A DNA stretch of 18,655 bases from Amoebophrya sp. AT5.2 (taxonomy: Eukaryota; Sar; Dinophyceae; Syndiniales; Amoebophryaceae). Below are positions 8,401-17,700 of the stretch, one piece after another. A model generated the notes under the pieces. That model saw only the letters and a program-made list of their open reading frames with translations, did no database searches and had not been told where the DNA came from. How positions within the stretch are numbered: the stretch's first letter is position 1; every line of letters starts with the position of its first letter. The DNA is taken from positions 1-18,655 of the forward strand of contig RXOD01004751.1 of the NCBI GenBank assembly GCA_005223375.1, read 5' to 3'. Made by a program: the position numbers and the translations under genes.

Positions 8401-11329
8401 GCCGGAACTCCGTTGGCAGAAAGGGGTTCGCAGCCGGGAAATGAATCAGGTTCGTGTCCAAGTACTTTTTCCTGAGAGCCTTTGCGTTCCGCCACACGTG
8501 CAGGAGTGGCAGCGGCGGCGACGAGCGGCAAAACTCAGTTTCAAAATACGGCTCCAAACACCACTTTGCCTCCTTCCCCCGTGTGTCAAACCAAGGGTCG
8601 AGCCGCTCCGCGCGCGCAGCCTGCCGCGACGCGGCTGTTCTTTCCGTGCGCACTGTCATCCGACTTGCGTCCTCATCGGACATTTCCTCGTCGCGGTCAA
8701 GCTCTTCTTTTTCTCCCTCTTCGTCTGTTTCTCCATGATCCGAGCCAAAACTACTCGATCCCTCGGAGCCCGAGCCGTCGTCGCTGTTGTTGAGTCCCGA
8801 ACTGCTACCCACGCCCATTTTCCGCATCCCCGCTCGCGAAGACGATCTGTGCCGCTGCATGATGCTGCGCTTGCGCGTCGGCGCGCCTTCTCCGGCTGCT
8901 TCAGCTTCCTCGTCTACTTCTGCGGCACTGTCATCCTCCTCCGGTTCCTCGTTCCTCTCTGCCTGCCCGTAGCTACTCGACAGCAGCCCAAGAATCATGC
9001 GGTCCACGGTCATGCGATCGAAGAACGACTTGGTCAGCGCCAAATCCAGCTCGGGAGCGAAGTAGTAGGCGCCGGAAAGCACGTCGCACTTGTGGACGCC
9101 GGAGCACGGCGCGAGGACGCCGGATATCCTCTGCGCCGTGTCGACCGCTCGCTCCTCCTCCTGGAATTGATACTCGAGGTTGTTCAGCAGTCGCGCTTCG
9201 GAGTAGATCTGATGAAGTTTGTTTGTTCCAGCAGCATCGGTCGTATCCTCTGTTCCGGAGCATTCGCTGTTCTTCGGCGCCACGACCGAGGATGCACCTA
9301 GTGGCAAGCTTGCACCTGCTGCTGATACTCCTGCTGAGGTTTTCTCGCCTGTCTTGCTGTCACGACGATCGTTTGCTCCAGTGAAAGAATTTTTGCGCTT
9401 GCCGTCTTTGCCAGATAAGCCGTCTCCTAGTCGCTCTTCCGGGGCCTTCGATGCACGTTTCATGCTCGGCGGCGCCGTTGCTGCGCTTTTCATCGCTTTA
9501 GCGCCGCGACCGGCACTGGTACTTGCGGTCCCCATCAAGCCCGTCTCCAACTCCCCTCGTATCATCTCCATTCCGGCGAAGATCACCTCCACTACTTCGG
9601 GCCAGTTCTGCATGCCTTTTTTTGTGAGCGTCACCTCCGCCGTAAACAGTGTGCATATCGAGCTGTCCTCGTACCCGCTCTGGCCCTGGCCCCCTGTGAG
9701 CGACGTCGCGTAGTGCTTCTGCTTCAGGTACTCGAGAATTGATCCCTTGCTCTCGTGCCCGATGCAGTGTCCAATCACTTCTAACGGGTGTTTGTAGAAG
9801 GTCTTCGGCTCCTTAATCGGCGGCAGCACCCAGGCGATGTGCAGTTTGTGCGTATCCGCCACTGGCTTTTGCCGCAGCAGCATCGGCAGAGATTTGTCCT
9901 GGATTGGTGGAAAAAGACTGTTGCTTTTCGGTCGGTACTCAGCGATGAGGGGGTGGCGAAAAAAAAGGCTTGTTGAGCTTGAGGAGCCGGCACTTGATTT
10001 CATCGCTGCCACGCCCACTGCTTTTCCGCGACCAGAGGCACTCGAACCTCCCGCCGCTGGTTTTGACGGTGCTGCCGCCGCGCCGCCGCTCACTGCCACT
10101 GCCAGGTCTGACAACCGCCGCGGGATGTTCGCGAAGCTCTTCCGCAGAATGCCCTCCAACTCGTCCAGTCCCTGCGTGGACACCAGGCACACGCCGATCC
10201 TGTCCGACGTGTAGTTTTTTTCGTAGAACTCCCGCACTGCTCTGTGGATGTCGATCGCCTTCTTGGCCGGGTCGTCTTTCAGGGATTTCAGGTTGCCCCA
10301 CCCGAAGCTGTTGTAGGAGTGACCCTTCGTGCAGTGGTGAGCGAAAACTTGGTCAATCCGCGTTTGGTCGCTGTTTTGGCTGAGTCGGAACTCGGACTCG
10401 ATCGCCTTGATCTCGCGCTCGACGGCCTCCTTCTCCATACTCGGCGCGATAAAGAACTGCGCCGTCATGTCGCAGGCCTTTTCCAGCGCGCCGTTGTCGC
10501 ACTCGAAGTAGTACGTGGTTTGCTCCACCTCGGTGAACGCGTTGCTGTAGCCCCCGTTCGCAGTCAGAAACTGCTCGTGCGCGTTCTCGCCGGGGTACTT
10601 GGTGCTGCCCATGAACAGCATGTGCTCGCAGAAGTGCGCGACGCCCTGCACCTCGACCGGGTCGCTGAACTGCCCCACACCCACCGTGACCGCACAAGCC
10701 GCCTTCAGCTCGTCGTTCGACGCGGCGGTGCTGCCCTCGCCGCGACCGATGGAGGTGATACCACTGGCCGAGCTGCTGGACGCTGCCGGCACAGCTCCCG
10801 GTCGTGTTCCCGCTTCACCGTTACTATTTTCCAGTTCCAAGCCGGACCCAGAACCTTCAACGCCCCCGTCCTTCGCAGATGAGTTGTCACAGTCTTCAGC
10901 GCCACTTCTCAGTCCTGGCGAGAGTGGCTCCGAGGCCTCGTCGCTATCCTGCTTGACCGTGACCAGGACCGCGTGTATCCCGTTTTTCAAACGAATGTGG
11001 CGGTACTCGTTGCGGTCGTGCAGGGCGCGCGTTTCGTGGATCGGGTACGAGAACTCTTTCGCCAGCGACGCTTCGGAAAAATCGTGCTCCCCCGGAAGAC
11101 CGTCCGTCCGGCAGAGCGGCACCGACAGAAAGTCGCTGCTAAGAGCGAAACCGGACTCGGCATTCTGCTCGTTATCAGCAACGGACTTATTGTTCCGTCC
11201 GGCACCCCTCATCTTGGCGCCGTCCTTCTTCTCGCTCGCTTTCTTCATGCCGGCGGCTTGCCCACGTTCGAGTTTCTGCCGCTTGCGCGAAGGCGAATGC
11301 GTCGGACCTCCAGATGCCACAGCGGACAT
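5498..11329 (-). CDS. M16 zinc metallopeptidase, insulysin/nardilysin group, with large low-complexity insertions
   Basis: Exons 11329-6125 and 6001-5498 join in phase 0 to give 1902 aa. The enzyme should cut peptides inside a closed two-halved chamber using one zinc ion. Visible catalytic residues are the inverted motif HFCEH (H232, E235 as general base, H236) and the distal zinc ligand E313, exactly 77 residues after the second His, as in insulysin and pitrilysin. The C-terminal half keeps LRTKQQLGY with R1675 and Y1682, the pair that contacts substrate in insulysin. The M16 middle domain is recognisable from about 1110 (WGFSQKLPVLLQQV). Insulysin is about 1020 aa and nardilysin about 1150. 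The excess comes from insertions near 128-207, 402-460, 599-703, 785-895 (very acidic), 990-1107, 1260-1305, 1370-1477 and 1547-1597. The first lies where nardilysin has its acidic insert. PSRKRQK near residue 13 could be a nuclear signal. There is no signal peptide. The ATG lies in a strong CCACCATG context. Confidence 0.92.
6002..6124 (-). other. Intron of the M16 peptidase gene
   Basis: 123 bp, phase 0. The donor is GAGCAG|GTAGCT and the acceptor CATCACACAG|GTCCGC. It joins ...KEVMEQ to VRVNCAKRLLEPYRN. Retention would add about 20 residues and stop at 6062, losing the last 167 residues of the M16 C-terminal domain. Confidence 0.85.
6084..6116. repeat. 9-bp perfect inverted repeat inside the M16 intron
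   Basis: Arms CCAAAACAA (6084-6092) and TTGTTTTGG (6108-6116) are separated by 15 bp. In the pre-mRNA this could form a stem-loop 8 nt downstream of the 5' splice site. An alternative 6-bp stem (TGCTCC/GGAGCA) overlaps it. Confidence 0.55.
8069..8122 (-). repeat. In-frame 18-bp repeat encoding three SAMKxx hexapeptides in the M16 gene
   Basis: Residues 1070-1087 read as three hexapeptides: SAMKAP, SAMKAA and SAMKSA. Further AMK motifs occur in two earlier insertions of the same protein (VAAMKSS and AKAMKSAA). Codons differ between copies (ATGAAA/ATGAAG, GCG/GCC), so the repeat is not a fresh slippage product. Similar AMK-rich low-complexity segments are, to my knowledge, frequent in dinoflagellate proteins. 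Confidence 0.7.
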
Positions 11330-12192
11330 GGTGGGGAAAACCCAAAATCCGCTTCTCGGGCGTTCGCGACTGCCTCAGCCTGACGCTGACACTGGCGGCC
11401 TGTTATTCTCCGTTAGGCTGCCGGGCGATCGCTAGCTTTCGCCACATGGGATAATGATGGTGGATGCTGAGTCTAAAAAATCTTTACCGCGAGAAAGAAG
11501 CATTGAGTGCGAATCTTGACCGATGTGACTAAAGATGATATGGCGAATTCGAATGAGTTCTGTCGCGTAGCACTATAAGAAAATGAGTGAGAGTATGAGT
11601 ATCGCACGTTGCTGTAATGTCACTCATAAGCTGGTGTAAGCTGGTGGACAGAAAACTGCTACAAAGTCGGCGATGCTCTTTTCTGCATTTGTTTAATGTT
11701 CATTTTGATAGTAGCGGCACAGCAAGTGTTGGAGTAGCGAACGGACGGCGGGCCACGACATCAAGTTTTCATTTGGAAAAGCTGGGTTTTGCGGGGTTCA
11801 GATCCTGCTTGAGGCACGCAAACAAGATCGAGAAATGCGATCCATCGAAGATCGACACAATGAATATTTCAGGTCTTCTTCCGAACCAAAAAAAAATCAT
11901 TTTGATACCCTATCACGGGAGCTATCCAGGATGCCGGTGACAGTGCATGCTGGCGATGAACCAATGAACCGATGCACCTACGAACTCTGCGCACCGATCT
12001 TCGTTGTGGACGTCGCCCGTTAACTTTGTCAACCCGAAAGTTCGTGCCAGTAAGACTGGTGATATCTACGTGTCGCGCACTTTGATGCGATGAATGTGAA
12101 TCCAATCGAGAAAAAGTCGCCACTAAAAATGCATTAGACCAGTACATGAATCGACAAACGATTGCTGAGACTGTTACATCGTCGTCACGTGC
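11330..12192. other. Intergenic spacer, nothing recognised
   Basis: These 863 bp separate the start of the M16 gene from the stop of the TrmY-like gene. Short frames exist (for example plus strand 11617-11940) but show no domain or codon bias. A direct repeat of AAGCTGGTG occurs near 11629-11646. No promoter element was assigned. Confidence 0.5.
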
Positions 12193-13707
12193 TCACCGGG
12201 ACGCCTTGCCTCCGCCCTTCGCCCTCGGTTTTCCTCGCCCAGCCCATGTGTTCGTCGCTAGCTTGCGCGGCGGTGGCAATGCGCACGCGTGCGCCAATTT
12301 GTCAAGGTAGTGGTGCACTAGTACCACACACTGGTTCGTGAACAGTATTTCGCTACCCAGTGTCACGCGGTACAGTCGTTCATCGCAAGCTGTAGCTGCC
12401 TCCACGACCTTCTCGTCTGCCTCTGTGAGTCCTCGGTCGTCCCCCAAAATGCAGACCACGCCGTATCTATGCAACCGTTCGCGCGAGGGTTCCGACGCCT
12501 GAATCTCGGTAATGACATCCTCGATCGGGCGACCAACTGCAGCGCTGCCGTTCGTCGTCGAGCCACCCGACAGCAAAAAGACGATCGGTCCACTGCTGCA
12601 GACTCGCTCTGGCGAAAGCGTCGAAGCTGCACACGGAAACTGCCCACCAAAAAACGCCTCACGGTTGAAATCCCCAGAAAGACCCGGCATGTTCGACGGC
12701 CGCAAACACCTTGTTAGGCTGTTGCTCAGGATCTCGGCGCTATCAGAGGACACACCCAAGATGCCACGGTATGGGGAACTACTCCAGGCGCCGCGATCCG
12801 CTTCTTCGCGCAGCAACCGAAATTTGGTCTCATCTTCTGTCTCCCCTGACACCATCAGAAGTCGTTCCGCGAGCGACCGATCGTCACACTTCAGGTCACG
12901 CACGAGCGCCCCGTAGAAGGTTACGCACTTCGCGCTTGCGGACGAGGAGGAGCTCGTCGCCGATGTCTCGTCGCCGGTCAAAAGCAGCCCGATGCTCGTG
13001 TTGTGTCGTATCGACTGGGAACGGAAAAGCGCGGCCGACACGGAGCTCACGCCGACGTCGATACGGCCGTCGCGCAGGTTGTCAATATCGAACTTCGGTT
13101 TCGCGCGGCGCAGTAAAACCAAAAACTGTCGCGGGAAGCACTGTTCCGGCTTCAGACAGCGGAGAAACCGTTCGTGCGGCTCCGCCCCATAGATACAGGT
13201 TTTTGCGGTGTGACCCTTGCGTCGGCAGTGGTTGCAAATCTCGTTCTGCAAGTCTACTGTGGGTGTTGTCGATTTCGACTTGGACTTTCCCTTTCCTTTT
13301 GTAGAACTCGGCGCGTTGCCTTTTCCATGCGCAGACTTTCCCTTCCCTTTCTTGGCCTCGGACGGCGGCGCTGCAACATCTTCTGTCACTGTTTGCTCTA
13401 CCTCGTGCAGCGCGGGTAAAGCGCGCCCGCGGATGTTAAGTATTGCCTCGCCCCCCTGCCCAGCATCGTGAGTTTGTGCTTCTCGCTCGTCACGCGTTCC
13501 GGTCGTGCGCTGGCGCTTCAGTGGCAGTCCCTCTCCTGATACGAGCCTGCAGTCGGATGCGCAGACCCATTCGTTCCTGTCGCAGAATTCGACGCGAACC
13601 TTTCTCTTGCCGTGCCGCTTCACGGTTCCGGACCGCCCGTTGCAGGTAACTTGGGCGCCGACGGCCGGCAGTGATACATTCGCCACGCTTTCTGGTTCTG
13701 CCGTCAT
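12193..13707 (-). CDS. CCHC zinc-knuckle protein with C-terminal TrmY-like SPOUT RNA methyltransferase domain
   Basis: A single exon encodes 504 aa. An in-frame TAG three codons before the ATG at 13707 supports the start. Residues about 12-57 look like a small beta-barrel (KOW/Tudor-like: VGAQVTCNGRSGTVKRHG). Residues 118-147 form a Lys/Gly/Ser-rich linker, perhaps nuclear-targeting or RNA-binding. C158-x2-C161-x4-H166-x4-C171 is a classical CCHC knuckle. From about 190 to 475 the protein resembles archaeal TrmY: GRIDVGVSSVSAALFRSQSI (214-233), LGDDRGLTEADEK (421-433), RVTLGSEILFTNQC (447-460) and VVLVHHYLDK (461-470). The latter three form the trefoil knot and S-adenosylmethionine site in that family. 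TrmY makes N1-methylpseudouridine at tRNA position 54. Here the substrate is unknown. The domain is longer than TrmY (about 200 aa) owing to Ser-rich loops at 247-259 and about 340-370. The TrmY match is made by eye. Confidence 0.78.
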   Translation of the reverse strand: MTAEPESVANVSLPAVGAQVTCNGRSGTVKRHGKRKVRVEFCDRNEWVCASDCRLVSGEGLPLKRQRTTGTRDEREAQTHDAGQGGEAILNIRGRALPALHEVEQTVTEDVAAPPSEAKKGKGKSAHGKGNAPSSTKGKGKSKSKSTTPTVDLQNEICNHCRRKGHTAKTCIYGAEPHERFLRCLKPEQCFPRQFLVLLRRAKPKFDIDNLRDGRIDVGVSSVSAALFRSQSIRHNTSIGLLLTGDETSATSSSSSASAKCVTFYGALVRDLKCDDRSLAERLLMVSGETEDETKFRLLREEADRGAWSSSPYRGILGVSSDSAEILSNSLTRCLRPSNMPGLSGDFNREAFFGGQFPCAASTLSPERVCSSGPIVFLLSGGSTTNGSAAVGRPIEDVITEIQASEPSRERLHRYGVVCILGDDRGLTEADEKVVEAATACDERLYRVTLGSEILFTNQCVVLVHHYLDKLAHACALPPPRKLATNTWAGRGKPRAKGGGKASR

Positions 13708-14794
13708 GACCTTTCTCTACGTTTTTTTTTTGGAATCAGTATCTGGTTTGGACTTGGGTACAGATCGCCTACAACTCAACGAAGGACTTCTCGTCATGTG
13801 TCGCCAATGGAAATGGTGCGCACGCGTCTCTGCGTCATCTTCTTTCTGGGTACTGATCCTGTTCCTGTACCTTTCTTATTCTTTTTTTACAACCTTACCG
13901 CGTCGTCTTCTTATCGATCAACCGTCGGCCATTGGATCGCTACAACGACAATGAACTCCTGCGAGTATCGTAGCATACACATTGGAACACCCTGATCCGA
14001 GAAGCAATTGGTAGCATACTGCAAAGGTGAATGGCGAAGCTCATGCAAAAAATTTGGGATCTTAATTTTTTGTGATAACGAGCGGATGCGGAATCTAGCA
14101 TACTGACTGTCTGCAAGAGCAGGAAAGACCCCTTGCAACTTGACATATGACGTGGAAAACAAGAACGAATATCTGCGTTTTCGAGCGGCACACATAAGAG
14201 AATTTAGACAGACAGTATCCAGGCGAGGCTGCACCGAACTGGACACTGTTTTCGCACGAAAAAATGCAACGAAAAAATTCACCTCCGGCAACAGCTCGTC
14301 GTGTTTTCATACATTGTAAGTTTTCATTGCAACCCCCGCACTTTGTGGACAACTTTTTCTGTATAATAGTATATGATAGAGAACGGCACTGAGTGAGTTT
14401 TCTAAGGACTCAGCCTTCCCCTTCGGACATCAGCAACTAGAACTTGAGTTAGGATTACTTGGGTTGGTACTGACAGCATTAGCACTTCTGCGTACTTCTT
14501 TCTCTGAAAGATATTGTATACGGTCACCACTATCACTATACTAAAACTAATCTCTAAAACTTAAAAAAAGCGTTCCCATGCTGGCGCCCTTGTACAGTAA
14601 TTGTTTCAGTTTCACTAGTACCAGGACCAAAATTAGTCAGCGTCTGAGATTTCAGTGTAGATGTAAACACGAAAGTACGCCTACGACTGTTCTTAAGTCA
14701 CGGCTCAGCCTCGTCCTCGATGGGACTGCTCAGGCCATCTTCTTCTGCTTGCGTCGACTCGTGCTGTCTTTTCTTCTTCTCCGCGCTGCAATCT
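13708..14794. other. Intergenic spacer, nothing recognised
   Basis: This AT-rich spacer of about 1.1 kb lies between the GTPase stop and the TrmY-like start. It includes a 10-nt T run at about 13722-13731 just upstream of the TrmY-like ATG and A-rich runs near 14550-14570. Minus-strand frames around 13911-14352 are open for up to 126 codons but lack an ATG in good context or any family motif. Confidence 0.5.
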
Positions 14795-17700
14795 TCAATC
14801 GCTCTCGCTTTCGTCCTCGCTGTCATCCTGATCACTACCACTCTCCGCCGCTGCTTCTGCCAAGACCGTTCGCTCCATCTCTTCCAAAGCCTCCCGGCTG
14901 GCATCGGCGTCTTCCCTGGCAAGCTTTTGCAGCTCTTTCAGCGCTTGCACATCCAGTTCCTTCGCTCCTGGGATGTCAGCCTGCAACTGATCACGGTTGC
15001 AGCTTCCCGCATCAAGCAGCAGTGACACAACGCCGTGTGTCGCTGCGCCTGCCACGCTGTCGAGGAATTTCTTCACAGCATCCTTGATCGTGGAGAAGGC
15101 GCCCTGATGCTGAGCCATATCGGTCTGCAGGTCCCAGTTATCTTTCGTGTGGGCTTTCAAATGGTGGACTCGCGCCATGTGTGAGCCGATTCCAGAGTGC
15201 GCCTCTCGGATCTGCCAGTACGGCTCGCTGAAGCGAGCCTGCAGAGCGGTCACCACGGATTTTTCTCGTATCGGTTTGCGTGCTTGTCTCAGCTCCTGTT
15301 CTAAGGCCTCAGCAGCCGAATCAATAAGGGCAGGGAGGGCGTTCTCGGGCTCGCTATGCCTGGCCTCCAACTCCTGAAAAAGGCGCTCCTTGTCGATCTT
15401 GTCAATCGTCTCGTCATCCTCAATTTTCTTCCTGGCGATTTCCATTTGCTGGTTGGCGTGCTCAGCGCCTATCTGCCGCACGCGAGCCCGGCAATTCGGC
15501 TGCGTGAGGAGTTGAATGTCGGTGTGGTAGTCGTTCCATTCGTTGTCGGTGGGTTCGAGCAGAGTTTCGAAAGCAAGGTCGTCAGCCGTTTCTTTCGAGC
15601 GTTCCCGACGCAGAAGGCTCCGAAGCGTATTGTGGTGCTTGTTGCCCCATTTTCCCACAGCTACGTCTGCCTTCCCTCGGGACTGCTCGAGGACAGTCGC
15701 TAGCAGCGCCTCGGAAATTCCGGTTTTTGCATTCGCAACTTCCGGCACTTCCGTACTCAGTCTTTCCTTGAACGCGGTTCCCGAAGCCTCCACTTCCTTG
15801 GCGACGTCTTTTGCCTTGTCCTTCGTGCGTGCCTTGAACGGCTCGCCTGTGCGCGCAGCACGCTGAACAGCATTCACGTGGGCCAAGCTGGTCTCGTAGA
15901 TTTGGCACACTGCGTTGCTACGTTGAGACCGCTTTTTTTGCCAGTCTCGGACAACGCCGTCCCAGAGAAATTTCACCAACGACGGAAGCCCAGTCTGCTC
16001 GAGGCCGTACATCTCCTGGCGCAGATCCTTCGTCGCCTGTCGGATGCCCAGCTTGATTTGATACTGCCGCGCCGTCGTTACGAAAATCGGCAACGAATCG
16101 GAGTAGTGGAGTTCACGCACCACTTCCCGCATGCCCTCTTTGACTCTTTGTCTATACGCTTCCATTTTCCCATCAGGCGTCAACGCTAAATGCCGACCTT
16201 TTCCGTGTTTCTGCGCAGACATTTCATCCAAAGTCGTTGAATCAGCAGCGGTCGCCACAAATGCGAGGCAATCCACGGTCGCTTTTGCGCGATGGAAATC
16301 CTGCATCTGGGAAGAGCCGAGGAAGTCGTGCACGCGCTTGTCCGATCCCGCCCGACCAGCATTAGCACACACCAGGACCCTCGTTGCCCGCTGCAAGTAG
16401 CTTTGCGCCACCTGTTTTCGTATTGTACAAAACCGCCTCGACATTCATCACCGGCAATCGCTTCCAAAGTTTACTGCAGAGAACGTATTTAAATGCCGCA
16501 TGCGTATTAAGCGTTAAACGTCCCATAAAAAACGGAACCCCGTACAACAAGCAAGAATCTCTACCTCATCCCGAATGGGGTCAGCATCGCCGAAGCCAGG
16601 CAGGTCCACGATCATGAGGGACGCCTCCGCGCATATCTGCAGGGCCGGGAAATTGCCCGCGATCGTCTCTTTCTTCAAGATAGTCTGCCGGTGTGCCGCC
16701 GCCTTGCCGCCATACAAGTCCTGGAGGATAAAAACCCTGCCAGTGAAACTCCGACCGAGCAGCTTGTAACCAGCTTCTTCTCCAGCAAACACCTTTGACA
16801 GGCACACATCATGAGCAGTTTCGTGGAGTTCGGCGGCTTCTTCCTTAAAATTGCGAGCCGCTCTTTCCCTCACGTCAGTATGTGGCGAGTTGAAATCAGC
16901 GGCGTAGCGCTCCATGAATTTACGTCCATACACGTGGCGGAGCTTCTTCCACGCAGCACGGTGCGTCACGTCCTTGAGTTTTTTGCTCTCTTTCTTGCTG
17001 GCGTTCTTCGGCTTCGGTCCGTTGTGGGTTCGCTCGCTCTCTTGGCAAATGTCGTCGAGTAGCACGTCGTGAAGGCGGTGCGTCCATTCTGCCGCAGTCA
17101 AGTACGTCAGCGTCACACAAAACCGCGGCACAGGAACGCGCGTTAGCTGTTCTAGACATTTTGTCAGATCAGTATTGGCACCTACCAGATCGAGCGTCTC
17201 GTCGCTGCTGCTTGCGGTGCCTTGGACGCCGTTGAGAATTTCAGCCGGATCCATGTGGCAATACTCCGTGGGAACTTGCGTTACAGCCGCGCCGCCCAAT
17301 GCTAATGCACTAGCCACCGGCTGCTCCAGCAGTGCGTTAATAAGCGTGCTTTTTCCGCTCCCAACGGGACCCGCCACAGCGATCTCCGGCTGCGCCCTTG
17401 TCGCACTCTCGCCCAGTTCCCGCTTCTCAAACTCCTCCGCGACTCCTTTACAAATCCGCTTCGCCGCCTCAGACGGCGCAGGGGTGTCCTGATTTGCTTC
17501 CTTGAAGCGTTCAAGGCCATTCCTCGTTTCCTGCGTAAACTTCTTGTCCCGATCCAGCTTCCCCTGAAAATTTTGTGCACATGCATGATGTGCCTGGCTC
17601 GACGGCTCCGGGCTCGGCGGCGCGACCCGACGGTATATCTGAAGGTAGTACGACGCCCCGCCTATCTTTACGGCGACAGGCAGAGCTTCCCACTGCGTCT

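Noticed and set aside
10599..11435. 278-codon plus-strand frame and similar long antisense frames through the M16 gene
   Set aside because: They result from the GC-rich minus-strand coding sequence. The minus strand shows conserved catalytic motifs, and the antisense frames show none.
13170..13240. CCHC knuckle as a sign of a retrotransposon Gag protein
   Set aside because: No reverse transcriptase, integrase, protease or long terminal repeats are nearby, and the same reading frame continues into a methyltransferase-like domain.
13911..14352. Cys-rich and other minus-strand frames in the spacer upstream of the TrmY-like gene
   Set aside because: They overlap each other in different frames, lack an ATG in good context, and show no ordered Cys spacing of a zinc finger.
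14578..15087. 169-codon plus-strand frame antisense to the 3' end of the GTPase gene
   Set aside because: It is a shadow of GC-rich coding sequence on the other strand. Its Pro/Arg/Ser/Leu composition is typical of antisense frames.
16186..16467. Separate gene starting at the ATG at 16444 (second half of the GTPase)
   Set aside because: A phase-0 splice CAG|GTGGCG joins it to the exon ending DPIRDE and restores a family-typical post-G3 segment. A TGA directly precedes that ATG.
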